Assembly (NCBI RefSeq): GCF_017312485.1
Contig: NZ_BMBA01000002.1
Span: 858,635 to 922,634 of the forward strand
DNA: 64,000 bases
Source: Clostridium zeae
GTDB lineage: Bacteria; Bacillota; Clostridia; Clostridiales; Clostridiaceae
Direction of reading: 5' to 3'
Below, piece after piece: positions 53,634 through 62,227 of the stretch. The notes beneath the pieces are model-generated. The model was not told where the DNA came from, made no database searches, and worked only from the letters and a program-made list of their open reading frames with translations. Numbering within the stretch: the first letter of the stretch is position 1; each line of letters starts with the position of its first letter. Both the position numbers and the translations under genes were made by a program.

Positions 53634-55082
53634 ATGGCTTATAAAGATTTACAAGATTTTATTAAACATTTAGATGAAAAAGGCATGCTAAAAAGAGTAA
53701 AAACTGAAGTTGATTCAGATCTTGAGATAACTGAAATAACTGATAGAGTATCCAAAAAATATGGTCCTGCTCTTTTATTTGAAAATGTTAAAGATTCTAA
53801 ATATCCAGTTCTTATTAACGCGATGGGAACTTATGAAAGAATGAGTATGTCTCTAGGCGTTGAAAAACTCGATGATATAGGAAATGACATAGAAGAGTTT
53901 ATAGATATGTCTAATTATCTTGGGCTAATGAAAAAAATAAAATCTCTTCCAAGACTTACGAGAATGGCAACTGTATTCCCTATAAAATTGCCTACTAAGG
54001 GCTCTTGCCAAGAAGTTATAGAACATGATCCTGATCTATCAACACTTCCAATATTAAAGTGCTGGCCAGGAGATGGAGGAAGATTTATAACCCTTCCACT
54101 TGTTATGACAAAAGACCCTGAAACAGGAATTCAAAACACAGGAATGTACAGACTCCAAGTTTATGATAAAAACTCAACAGGTATGCACTGGCATTTACAT
54201 AAAGATGGCAGAGAAATTTATGAAAAGTATAAGACTTTGGGCGGTAAGATGCCTGTATCTGTAGCTCTTGGATGTGATCCAGCAATCACTTACTCTGCCA
54301 CTGCTCCACTTCCAAAAAGCATTGATGAGATGATGTTTGCAGGATTTTTAAGAAAAGCTCCAGTTAAACTTGTTAAATCTATAACTAATGATATATATGT
54401 TCCCGCAGATGCTGAATTTATTATAGAAGGCTATGTTGATGTTAACGAAGAGTTAAAACTTGAAGGACCTTTTGGTGACCATACAGGATATTATTCTCTT
54501 GCTGATTACTACCCTGTATTCCATGTAACTTGTATAACACATAAAAAGAATGCTGTATATCCTGCTACTGTAGTAGGTAAGCCACCTATGGAAGACTGCT
54601 ATATGGGGAAAGCTACGGAAAGAATTTTCTTACCTTTACTAAAGATGCAGTACCCTGAAATAATTGATTTTAACTTTCCACTTGAAGGAGTTTTTCATAA
54701 CTGCGTGATAGTTTCCATTAAGAAGCGTTACCCTGGCCACGCTAAAAAGATAATGAACTCACTTTGGGGCATAGGTCAAATGATGTATACAAAAATGATA
54801 ATTGTTGTTGATGAAAATGTAAGCCCACAGGATATATCTACTGTAGCCTGGAAGGTATTTAATAATATTGATGCAAAAAGAGATGTTGTAATATCAGAAG
54901 GACCTCTAGATGCGCTAGATCATGCATCTGATCTACCTCATTACGGACACAGAATGGGTATTGATGCAACTAAAAAATGGCCAAGTGAAGGTCATAGCAG
55001 AGAATGGCCTGACGATATTGAAATGTCTGATGATGTAAAAGATCTTGTTTCAAGGAGATGGGCTGAATATGATATTGAATAA
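53634..55082 (+). CDS. UbiD-family prenyl-FMN decarboxylase (MqnL-like)
   Basis: 482 residues. AYKDLQDFIKHLDEKGMLKR opens like UbiD and menaquinone decarboxylases. The middle EGPFGDHTGYYSLADYYPVF is the conserved segment around the catalytic Glu-Arg-Glu site, and the C-terminal HRMGIDATKKWPSEGHSREW is characteristic of the family. These enzymes use prenylated FMN made by UbiX to remove a carboxylate from an aromatic or polyprenylated acid. In futalosine-type menaquinone synthesis the homologue is MqnL. It is followed by UbiA-type gene overlapping by 14 bp. The strong match to that set suggests a prenylated hydroxy-aryl acid as substrate. Confidence 0.88.
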   Translation: MAYKDLQDFIKHLDEKGMLKRVKTEVDSDLEITEITDRVSKKYGPALLFENVKDSKYPVLINAMGTYERMSMSLGVEKLDDIGNDIEEFIDMSNYLGLMKKIKSLPRLTRMATVFPIKLPTKGSCQEVIEHDPDLSTLPILKCWPGDGGRFITLPLVMTKDPETGIQNTGMYRLQVYDKNSTGMHWHLHKDGREIYEKYKTLGGKMPVSVALGCDPAITYSATAPLPKSIDEMMFAGFLRKAPVKLVKSITNDIYVPADAEFIIEGYVDVNEELKLEGPFGDHTGYYSLADYYPVFHVTCITHKKNAVYPATVVGKPPMEDCYMGKATERIFLPLLKMQYPEIIDFNFPLEGVFHNCVIVSIKKRYPGHAKKIMNSLWGIGQMMYTKMIIVVDENVSPQDISTVAWKVFNNIDAKRDVVISEGPLDALDHASDLPHYGHRMGIDATKKWPSEGHSREWPDDIEMSDDVKDLVSRRWAEYDIE

Positions 55083-55938
55083 AGCATTAGAAAAGATTCA
55101 TGACTATGGCATACTAGTTATGTTTTCACACACAATTTTTTCTTTATCTTTTGCACTTATTTCTATGCTATTGGCTAGTAACGGACTTCCTTCTCCTTAC
55201 AAGATATTTTGGATACTACTTGCCTTTATGGGTGCAAGAACTGGAGCAAATGCTATCAATAGAGTTATTGATGCTGAAATAGACGCTAAAAACCCAAGAA
55301 CAGCTACAAGACAGTTACCACAAGGTTTAATGAAAAAGAAGGAAGTAATATTATTTGTTGTAGGATGCTTCTTATTAATGGTTATCTCTGCAGCAATGCT
55401 AAATCCATTGTGCTTAATTCTATCACCAATAGCATTATTTTTAATGGTTATTTACTCCTATACAAAGCGTTTTACTTGGGCCTGTCACTTGGTTTTAGGA
55501 ATCACCTCAGCAGCAGCACCTGTAGGAGCTTGGCTTGCAATAACAGGAAAAATTTCTTGGCTGCCTCTTTTTATGGGAGCAGCTAACACCCTATGGGTTG
55601 CAGGCTTCGATATAATATACGGAGCACAGGATTATGATTTTGATACGGCTAATGGAATACATTCAATACCTGCAAGATTTGGAGTAAGAAATGCTCTGCA
55701 TATATCTACTCTCTTTCACGGTATAACCTTATGCTTATTAGTTATAGTGGGAATTTTAAGTAGTCAATTAGGATTTATCTACTACATTGGACTTGCAATT
55801 ATATCTATTTTGTTCATCGCTGAACATAAGATGGTTTCGCCGAATAATTTAACCAATGTGAAAATAGCTTCATATGGCATAAATCAGATAATCAGCATTA
55901 CATTTTTAATATGCGGAGTTATTGATGCGCTTATATAA
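55069..55938 (+). CDS. UbiA-family prenyltransferase (MqnP-like)
   Basis: 289 residues from ATG 55069 (behind AAGGAG), overlapping the UbiD-type gene. About eight membrane helices. The two aspartate-rich motifs are NRVIDAEID (with GANA just before) and YGAQDYDFDTANGIHSIPARFG. The second, with GIHSIPARFG, resembles the prenyltransferases of futalosine-pathway organisms and not chlorophyll or haem types. It should attach a polyprenyl chain to an aromatic carboxylate at the membrane, with Mg2+ held by the aspartates. A foldback repeat is inserted after its stop, before the UbiX-type gene. Confidence 0.88.
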   Translation: MILNKALEKIHDYGILVMFSHTIFSLSFALISMLLASNGLPSPYKIFWILLAFMGARTGANAINRVIDAEIDAKNPRTATRQLPQGLMKKKEVILFVVGCFLLMVISAAMLNPLCLILSPIALFLMVIYSYTKRFTWACHLVLGITSAAAPVGAWLAITGKISWLPLFMGAANTLWVAGFDIIYGAQDYDFDTANGIHSIPARFGVRNALHISTLFHGITLCLLVIVGILSSQLGFIYYIGLAIISILFIAEHKMVSPNNLTNVKIASYGINQIISITFLICGVIDALI

Positions 55939-55943
55939 CAATT

Positions 55944-56168
55944 AGGCTATGTTAATGTACTGTGTTGAAAATGCTGTGTCACTCTTCCGATACTTAGATG
56001 AGCATTGCAAAGAATTAATATGATTTTCTCCTATGAAATACCTAAAACTGTATAAACTCACTACGTTCGGACAAATACAGTTTCTTAACGCTATTTCATC
56101 TGCGAAAATCATTTAATTCTAATAGCTCGCTCATAATAGTATGTCCATAGTGCCCCATCATTTTCAAC
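55944..56168 (-). repeat. Foldback repeat, copy F (full length, inverted)
   Basis: Opposite orientation to B and C. Outer arms GTTGAAAATGCTGTGTCAC and, on the complement of the far end, GTTGAAAATGATGGGGCAC resemble each other but not the arms of B or C. The core stem ACTGTAT / ATACAGT surrounds the conserved GTCCGAACGTAGTGAGTT. It lies between the ubiA- and ubiX-type genes, so it must be read through if the cluster is one transcript. Confidence 0.82.
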
Positions 56169-56235
56169 GGTATTCTTAAATAAAAACCTAAAATATATAT
56201 TTGAAAAAAAATAAAATGTACAAAGGAGCTTACAT

Positions 56236-56823
56236 ATGAAAAAAATTGTTGTTGGAATAACAGGAGCCAGTGGAAGTATATATGCGATAAGATTAATTGA
56301 AGAGCTTTTAAAAAAAGAAATCTTTGTACACATAATCTGTACTGATAATGGCAAAAAGGTTATGAAATACGAAACTTCCATTAATCTTGACGAATGGTTC
56401 ATAGGTTTGAAAGAAAAGTATGAGCATGTGAAGCTTGAAGATATAAACAACCTATTTTCCGGAGTTGCTAGTGGCTCTTATAAATTTGATGCTATGATTA
56501 TACTTCCTTGCTCCATGGGAACTTTATCAGAAATCAGCATGGGCCTAGCTAAGAATTTATTATGCAGAGCTGCGGATGTTTCTTTAAAGGAAAATAGAAA
56601 ACTTATTATAGTTCCTAGAGAAACACCATTGAATGCAATACATCTAGAAAATATGCTAAAGCTTTCTAGGCTTGGAGTTACTATTCTACCAGCTGTACCA
56701 GGCTTTTATCATAAGCCTCAAAGCATGGATGATTTAATTAACTTTGTAGTCGGAAAGATTTTAGATTCTCTATCTATAGAAAATATATTATTTGAAAAAT
56801 GGGAGGACCACAAAAATGACTAA
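56236..56823 (+). CDS. ubiX: UbiX-family flavin prenyltransferase
   Basis: 195 residues. FMN/DMAP site: VVGITGASGSIYAIRLIEEL; conserved ILPCSMGTLSEISMGLAKNL and IIVPRETPLNAIHLENMLKL; ending PAVPGFYHKPQSMDDLINFV. It joins dimethylallyl phosphate to reduced FMN, making the cofactor required by the UbiD-type decarboxylase two genes upstream. AAAGGAG lies before ATG 56236. Its last eight bases overlap the start of the ABC lipoprotein gene, so the enzyme and transporter genes are translationally coupled. Confidence 0.94.
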   Translation: MKKIVVGITGASGSIYAIRLIEELLKKEIFVHIICTDNGKKVMKYETSINLDEWFIGLKEKYEHVKLEDINNLFSGVASGSYKFDAMIILPCSMGTLSEISMGLAKNLLCRAADVSLKENRKLIIVPRETPLNAIHLENMLKLSRLGVTILPAVPGFYHKPQSMDDLINFVVGKILDSLSIENILFEKWEDHKND

Positions 56824-57769
56824 ACTAAAAAAACTACTAGCTATTATAACAGCTTCTGCTTTAACTCTATCCTTAGCAGCTTGCTCGCCTGTAAAAGAGG
56901 CAGCTCCTACAGCTTCTAAACAAGCTTTAAATTTTGGAGCAATGTCTTCTGTAGATGCTGCCGTACTTGTAATAGGTAATGAAAAAGGATTTTTCAAAAA
57001 GGAAGGTGTAGAAGTTAACCTACAAACCTTCAAAAATTCAAAAGATAGGGACGCAGCATTTCAAGCTGGAAACTTAGATGGAGTTATTTGTGATGAAATA
57101 GCAATATCTCTTTATCAAAATGCTAATTTCGACGTAAAGATAACAGGCGTTACAAATGGTGATTTTATGCTTATAGCAAGCTCAAAATCAGGAATAAAAT
57201 CAGTAAATGATCTTAAGGGCAAAAGTGTAGCAATCTCTGAAAAGACTTCCATAGAGTACTCTCTAGATAAAATATTAGAAAAAAATTCAATAGATCCTAA
57301 AGATGTAAAAAAATCTATAGTTCCTGCTATACCTACAAGACTTGAAATGCTTAGAAACGCTAATGTTGATGCAGCTCTTCTTCCAGAGCCTTTTGCTTCA
57401 CTTGCTTTAAAAGATGGCGGAATCCTTCTTGGAAGTGCTAGTGGTATCAATGTTTACTCTTCAGTAACAGCTTTTACACAAAAAGCAATTGATTCTAAGA
57501 GTTCAGAAATTAAAGCATTTTACAAAGCTTACAATGATGCTGTAGATTACTTGAACAGCACACCAGTTTCAGAATATGAAGATATCATCATAAAATCCGT
57601 TGGTTATCCAGCTGATATGAAGGGCAAGCTTAACTTACCTAAATTTAGAAAAAATGCTTTACCTAAGGAAGCTGATGTTCAATCAGTTATTGATTGGACT
57701 GTAAAAAATGGACTTGTTAAAAAGACTTTAACCCCTAAAGATGTAATGAATGATATAGGAATTAAATAA
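56816..57769 (+). CDS. ABC transporter substrate-binding lipoprotein (SsuA/NMT1-like)
   Basis: 317 residues from ATG 56816 seven bases after GGGAGG. The signal peptide ends with a lipobox (LTLSLAAC), so it sits outside the membrane. The mature protein is a two-lobe binding protein of the SsuA/TauA/ThiY (NMT1-like) group: AVLVIGNEKGFFKKEGVEVN, AGNLDGVICDEIAI, LKGKSVAISEKTS, NVDAALLPEPFASL. Relatives bind sulfonates, pyrimidines or aromatic acids. Its tight coupling to UbiX suggests an aromatic carboxylate that feeds the UbiA/UbiD-type enzymes. MqnA and MqnD belong to the same fold family but have no lipobox, so this is a binding protein. Confidence 0.87.
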   Translation: MTKLKKLLAIITASALTLSLAACSPVKEAAPTASKQALNFGAMSSVDAAVLVIGNEKGFFKKEGVEVNLQTFKNSKDRDAAFQAGNLDGVICDEIAISLYQNANFDVKITGVTNGDFMLIASSKSGIKSVNDLKGKSVAISEKTSIEYSLDKILEKNSIDPKDVKKSIVPAIPTRLEMLRNANVDAALLPEPFASLALKDGGILLGSASGINVYSSVTAFTQKAIDSKSSEIKAFYKAYNDAVDYLNSTPVSEYEDIIIKSVGYPADMKGKLNLPKFRKNALPKEADVQSVIDWTVKNGLVKKTLTPKDVMNDIGIK

Positions 57770-57786
57770 TTTTACGGAGGCCTCCT

Positions 57787-58542
57787 ATGTTAGATATAAA
57801 TAATCTTTCAGTAAGTTATAAATCTCAGAACAATTTAGTAACAGCTCTTGGTTCTGTCAGCATAGAAATCGCCCCTGGAGACATATATGCGGTTATTGGT
57901 CCCTCAGGCTGTGGCAAATCTACTTTACTTAATGTACTAAGCGGAATAATAAAGGATTATCAAGGTGAAGTAAATCTAAATGGTGAAGAACTGTCTCCAA
58001 AAAAACATAATATTGGCTTTATACCTCAAAACTTTGGACTTCTTCCTTGGAAAAATGTTCAGAAAAATTGCACCTTGGCTCTAAAGATAAAAGGTAAAGT
58101 CATAGATTCTTCCATTAATGAAAGAATTGATTATATCCAAAATAAATTAGATATTTATTCCTTAAGGAACAGATATCCAAACGAGCTCAGTGGAGGTCAG
58201 AAGCAAAGAGTTGCTATAGCTAGAGCCTTTATCATGAACCCTGATTTACTATTAATGGACGAACCTTTCTCTGCCTTAGATGCATTAACAAGAGAAGAAG
58301 CACAGGAGCTTTTCATTGATATGTGGAATCAGTATAAAACAACTACCATATTTGTTACTCATAGCATTGAAGAGGCTATCTATATGGGAAAAAAGATTGT
58401 AATTATGTCACACTGTCCTGGTACCATAGTTAAAATAATAGATAATCCTTTATTTAATACTGAAAATTTAAGAGAAAATGAAGAATATCTAAAATTATCT
58501 TCATATCTTAGAACTATAATAAAAAAAGGATGGAAAATATGA
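57787..58542 (+). CDS. ABC transporter ATP-binding protein (SsuB/TauB-like)
   Basis: 251 residues. Walker A GPSGCGKST, Q loop FIPQNFGLLPWKNV, signature LSGGQKQRVAIARA, Walker B LLLMDEPFSALD and the H loop VTHSIEEA are all present. It is 17 bp after the binding-protein gene, behind GGAGG, and its stop overlaps the permease start as ATGA. It powers the importer with the permease downstream; the substrate choice lies with the binding protein. Confidence 0.95.
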   Translation: MLDINNLSVSYKSQNNLVTALGSVSIEIAPGDIYAVIGPSGCGKSTLLNVLSGIIKDYQGEVNLNGEELSPKKHNIGFIPQNFGLLPWKNVQKNCTLALKIKGKVIDSSINERIDYIQNKLDIYSLRNRYPNELSGGQKQRVAIARAFIMNPDLLLMDEPFSALDALTREEAQELFIDMWNQYKTTTIFVTHSIEEAIYMGKKIVIMSHCPGTIVKIIDNPLFNTENLRENEEYLKLSSYLRTIIKKGWKI

Positions 58543-59282
58543 AAGCATTAAAGAAACTTAAGCTATTTGTCCAAGGCTTTGTGCTATTTAATCTTCTGTG
58601 GTACCTTCTTGCTAGCGTAATTCATATGAGGGTACTTCCAAAGCCTACTGATATATATCTTAACATTGGCAGTATATTCAGCGAAAAGCTTTATATACAT
58701 GTTTTAGTCAGTCTATACAGGGTTGGATATGGCCTCTGCATATCCTTATTTATAGGCATTTTAATTGGTCTCCTTATGGCCTACTCAAGTGTGTGGAATA
58801 AAATATTAAATCCACTGGTTTACTTTACTTATCCAATTCCAAAAACAGCACTACTTCCAGTAGTAATGCTGCTATTTGGCCTAGGGGATTTATCAAAGAT
58901 ATTTATTATTGTGTTGATACTTGTATTTCAGATTATTGTAGCAGTTAGGGATTCAGTTCTGAACATTCCATCAGAAACCTATAACCCCTTAAGAAGTCTT
59001 GGGGCTTCAAAGCTTCAAATATTCACGCATATAACCTTACCAGCAATTTTGCCAGAATTGCTTACCAGTGTACGACTTTCAATAGGCACTGCACTATCTA
59101 TTTTATTTTTTGCCGAAGGTTATGGAACTCAATATGGTATGGGATATTATATATTAGATGCATGGAGCAGAATTGACTATAACGAAATGTATGCAGGAAT
59201 CATAATATTAAGTCTATTAGGCTTTTGTCTATTCATTTTAATAGATCTCTTTGAAGAAACTGTGTGTAGCTGGAAGGCATGA
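58539..59282 (+). CDS. ABC transporter permease (SsuC/TauC-like)
   Basis: 247 residues from ATG 58539 in a classical ATGA overlap with the ATPase gene; AAGGATGG lies just ahead. About six membrane helices and the cytosolic EAA loop RSLGASKLQIFTHITLPAIL for docking on the ATPase. The family imports taurine, alkanesulfonates, nitrate or thiamine precursors in other bacteria. It is the last gene of the UbiD-UbiA-UbiX-ABC cluster, ending 17 bp before a terminator. Confidence 0.94.
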   Translation: MKALKKLKLFVQGFVLFNLLWYLLASVIHMRVLPKPTDIYLNIGSIFSEKLYIHVLVSLYRVGYGLCISLFIGILIGLLMAYSSVWNKILNPLVYFTYPIPKTALLPVVMLLFGLGDLSKIFIIVLILVFQIIVAVRDSVLNIPSETYNPLRSLGASKLQIFTHITLPAILPELLTSVRLSIGTALSILFFAEGYGTQYGMGYYILDAWSRIDYNEMYAGIIILSLLGFCLFILIDLFEETVCSWKA

Positions 59283-59298
59283 TTTTATAGATAAACTC

Positions 59299-59343
59299 AA
59301 AAAATAGTAGCTCCATTATAAATGGATTAGCTACTATTTTTCT
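59299..59343. terminator. Bidirectional terminator
   Basis: AAAATAGTAGCT pairs with AGCTACTATTTT around ccatt/aatgg. The T-run ends the cluster on the plus strand, and the A-run can end the phosphatase genes on the minus strand. Confidence 0.85.
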
Positions 59344-59364
59344 ATAATTTCCGTAGTATTATTA

Positions 59365-59949
59365 CTATATATTATATATTTTGTCGAACCCTAATTTGTG
59401 TACTATCTTTTTCTCCACTAGATCATATAAATTATTAACTTTATCTCTTAATTTTAAATCATAAATATGTCCTGTTACAGCAACAATAATGTATGCGCCA
59501 ATAATATCTAAAGGATAGTGATGCCCTACATATATTCTAGAGAACCCTACTATTAATGAAAGCAGCATTAATACAATACTAAGAAGTTTATTGTAGATTC
59601 TAAGTCCTAATGCTATGCTCATTGTTCCTGTGGCATGGTCACTTGGAAAAGATGCATCTGATGTATGCGGAAATAATAAATTCACTTTATTATTAACAAA
59701 AGGTCTATTAACGTAATATATATTTCCAATTATAAAACTAATTATTAAATTAATTAATGTAATAAGGAAAGTATTAAAGGCAATTTTTCTATACTCATCT
59801 TTTTTATGTATAATTCCTATGAAGAATACTATTGCAGTTATTGCCATAAAAACATAAGGTACATCCTTTGAAAAGAAGATCATTATTTTATCTATAACTA
59901 CGTTTTTATATGCTAAATTGTTTATTAATCTAAAAAAATCCATATTCAT
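59365..59949 (-). CDS. PAP2 phosphatase, BcrC-like undecaprenyl-diphosphatase
   Basis: 194 residues, five to six membrane helices. The three PAP2 motifs are YVNRPFVNNK, FPSDHATGT and GFSRIYVGHHYPLDI. The start MDFFRLINNLAYKNVVIDKI and the SDH serine/histidine pattern match BcrC-type undecaprenyl diphosphatases, which recycle the wall lipid carrier and can give bacitracin resistance. It lies 16 bp after another PAP2 gene on the same strand, and ATG 59949 follows AAGGGAA. Lipid-A-type or phosphatidylglycerol phosphatase activity is possible too. Confidence 0.85.
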   Translation of the reverse strand: MNMDFFRLINNLAYKNVVIDKIMIFFSKDVPYVFMAITAIVFFIGIIHKKDEYRKIAFNTFLITLINLIISFIIGNIYYVNRPFVNNKVNLLFPHTSDASFPSDHATGTMSIALGLRIYNKLLSIVLMLLSLIVGFSRIYVGHHYPLDIIGAYIIVAVTGHIYDLKLRDKVNNLYDLVEKKIVHKLGFDKIYNI

Positions 59950-59965
59950 TTTTAATTATTCCCTT

Positions 59966-60541
59966 CTATATTAAACTTTGTATAAATCCAGATACATTAG
60001 AAAAATCAACTTCATTTAATATAACAAATACTAATTTGCAACATAATGTTCCAATTATAATTCCAGCTATGACATCAGTCGGATAATGAACATATAAATA
60101 TATCCTTGATAATGCAATCAAAAATGCAATTCCAATGAATAGCAATTTATACTCACTAAAATATGTTGATAACACTTCTGCGACAGCAAAAGAAGATAAA
60201 GTATGGCCTGATGGAAAAGAATAAGAATCCGGTCTAGCTATCAGCATATTTATATTTTTGTAAAAATTACATGGTCTAATACGTTTTACTATGTGTTTTA
60301 CTAATCCTTCTCCAATAATTGTACTTATAATTAATGTTAGTATCACTGTATCTCCAATTATTGTGTAATCCTTATTTAAAATTAAAGCTAAAGCTATAAC
60401 AACCCAAATGGCACCTAAATTTCCCATACTAGTTATTAAAGTCATTACTCTATCTAAATATTTGTTTTGTAAGTATTTTTTTACTGATAACAAAACATAA
60501 TTATCAAAAACATTTATTCTTTTCAAAATGTTTAAATACAT
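59966..60541 (-). CDS. PAP2-family membrane phosphatase
   Basis: 191 residues and five to six membrane helices. Motifs: KRIRPCNFY, SFPSGHTLSSF and SRIYLYVHYPTDV, the complete PAP2 catalytic set. It is more general than the BcrC-like neighbour and could act on phosphatidate, phosphatidylglycerol phosphate or undecaprenyl diphosphate. First gene of a two-gene unit, with a 16-bp gap. Two adjacent PAP2 paralogues of different type suggest related but not identical substrates. Confidence 0.85.
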   Translation of the reverse strand: MYLNILKRINVFDNYVLLSVKKYLQNKYLDRVMTLITSMGNLGAIWVVIALALILNKDYTIIGDTVILTLIISTIIGEGLVKHIVKRIRPCNFYKNINMLIARPDSYSFPSGHTLSSFAVAEVLSTYFSEYKLLFIGIAFLIALSRIYLYVHYPTDVIAGIIIGTLCCKLVFVILNEVDFSNVSGFIQSLI

Positions 60542-60718
60542 ATAATCGCCTCATTCCACTTATGGCTGAATATCGAAATCATAATCTGTAAAGTAATTCT
60601 TATGATGTGAAATTGATTAATAACATATTTTAATATTATCCTTTTAATATTAAAACAATCTAAGAATAACATTAAATTTAGATTAGAATTAGAATTTTAG
60701 CTCTATAAAAAAGTAAAA

Positions 60719-60751
60719 ACCCTTAGAATCCAACTAGTAGACTCTTAGGGT
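60719..60751 (-). terminator. Terminator of dedA-containing operon
   Basis: ACCCTTAGAATC and GACTCTTAGGGT pair with two mismatches; A-rich on the left. Lies 87 bp past the end of dedA. Confidence 0.6.
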
Positions 60752-60837
60752 AACAGAATTAAATTTATATTTTATACCTTTTCTAACTAGATAACTTGTA
60801 TCTTAATTTACAAAAGAGCTTTTAAGAAATCAATTTA

Positions 60838-61461
60838 TTAACTCTCTTCAAGAGCTTTTTTTCTTTTCTTAATGAAAACATAACCTATTCCCACAATTAC
60901 AGCCGCCACAACAATATAATCTGCAAAATGAAGTAACGAACGGATTTTAGTCCAGTTTTCTCCCATTGCAAAGCCAGCATATCCAAGTAATATGCTCCAA
61001 ATCAATGATCCTAGGAAGGTATACGCAACAAATTTTTTAAAATTCATCTTACTTATTCCCGCTGGCAATGATATAAATGTCCTTATTATCGGAAGTAATC
61101 TTGAGAAAAAAGCTATTTTGTCTCCATACTTCTCAAAATATCTATCACTCATTTCAAGATGAGCCTTTGACAATCTTAATTTTTCAGCATACTTTTCAAC
61201 TAATGGTCTTCCCCCTTTAGCTGCTATATAATACATAACAACTGATCCGAAGGTTCCACCTAAAGTACCAATCAATATAACCAAGATAAGATTTAATCTC
61301 TGTCCATTATAAGCGGATGATGCCAAATATCCCCCAAAAGGTAAAATTGCTTCACTTGGGATAGGGATACATGCACTTTCTAATGCCATCAATGAGAATA
61401 CACCAAAATATCCTAGTTTTCCCAAAACAAAAATTGCCCAGTTTACTATCGCTTCTACCAT
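60838..61461 (-). CDS. DedA-family membrane protein
   Basis: 207 residues with about five membrane helices and the re-entrant-loop signatures of the DedA/VTT superfamily: GYFGVFSLMALESACIPIPSEAILPFGGYL near the N terminus (residues near 20-50) and RLLPIIRTFISLPAGISKMN. DedA proteins flip membrane lipids (undecaprenyl phosphate or phosphatidylethanolamine) and support proton-motive force and envelope integrity. It is 19 bp after the ABC-2 permease gene, so it may be co-transcribed with the ABC genes. A GGAG site precedes ATG 61461. Confidence 0.92.
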   Translation of the reverse strand: MVEAIVNWAIFVLGKLGYFGVFSLMALESACIPIPSEAILPFGGYLASSAYNGQRLNLILVILIGTLGGTFGSVVMYYIAAKGGRPLVEKYAEKLRLSKAHLEMSDRYFEKYGDKIAFFSRLLPIIRTFISLPAGISKMNFKKFVAYTFLGSLIWSILLGYAGFAMGENWTKIRSLLHFADYIVVAAVIVGIGYVFIKKRKKALEES

Positions 61462-61480
61462 TTCTAACTCCTTCTAATTT

Positions 61481-62227
61481 CTAAAATTCTTTTTTGTCAA
61501 ATAAATAAAATCCAAAAGTAAAAAATATTATTCCGTATGCAACTAGCATAAACAACAAATTTATATGAGTTAAAAGCTTTGATCCACCAGTAGACCACTG
61601 TGTATACCAGTTCAAATAAGTTGTGAAAATAGAGTTGTTAAAGCCCTTAATAAATATTGCTAATACTTTAATACCAATAAAAGTTAGAATACAGCTAATA
61701 AGTGCGCCATTGCTACTTTTAAAAAATTGAACAAGACAAGAAGCAAAAGTCACTAATACTAATGCAGGTACTATATCTATAATATAGCTGAATATTATAT
61801 GTAGCACATTACCTAAACTACTAAATCTAAATACAGCTACCGCCAATAATGTTACAAATAAAACTGCAACTAAGTTTATAGCTACAAATACAGCAATAGC
61901 AATATTTTTGGAAAGGAATATCTTAAATCTGCTAATTGGCCTAGTGAGAACTAATTTCATAGTTTTGTCTGCAGTTTCACCTGAAAAAACTTCTGCTGCC
62001 AGCATAAAAATGAATAAAGGAATAAATGCATTTGTAATAACACTTAAAATTATCAAGGGGAAGCTTTCAACAGTCAATGATATAAATACTAATTTTGATT
62101 GAATTGACGAGATAAAGAAAGCTGACAAAAAACTGATTAATGCAGTAGCAATTAAAAATATCACAGTTCTCTTTTTTAAAAAAAGCTTCTGAATTTCATT
62201 AATTATATTTGCTCCTATATTACTCAT
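61481..62227 (-). CDS. ABC-2 type transporter permease
   Basis: 248 residues from ATG 62227 behind GGGAGGG, overlapping the ATPase gene by eight bases. About six membrane helices. The protein starts with a cytosolic helix (SNIGANIINEIQKLFLKKRT) and has SGETADKTMKLVLTRPISRF, the conserved cytosolic stretch of ABC-2/DUF-type permeases. It forms an exporter with the ATPase. The substrate (peptide, lipid or antibiotic) is unknown. Two secreted or lipid-acting neighbours (signal-peptide protein upstream, DedA downstream) hint at envelope function. Confidence 0.9.
   Translation of the reverse strand: MSNIGANIINEIQKLFLKKRTVIFLIATALISFLSAFFISSIQSKLVFISLTVESFPLIILSVITNAFIPLFIFMLAAEVFSGETADKTMKLVLTRPISRFKIFLSKNIAIAVFVAINLVAVLFVTLLAVAVFRFSSLGNVLHIIFSYIIDIVPALVLVTFASCLVQFFKSSNGALISCILTFIGIKVLAIFIKGFNNSIFTTYLNWYTQWSTGGSKLLTHINLLFMLVAYGIIFFTFGFYLFDKKEF

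Noticed and set aside
56816-57769. Reading the binding protein as MqnA or MqnD enzyme
   Set aside because: It has a signal peptide and lipobox and is followed directly by an ATPase and permease, so it is a transport protein of the same fold family.
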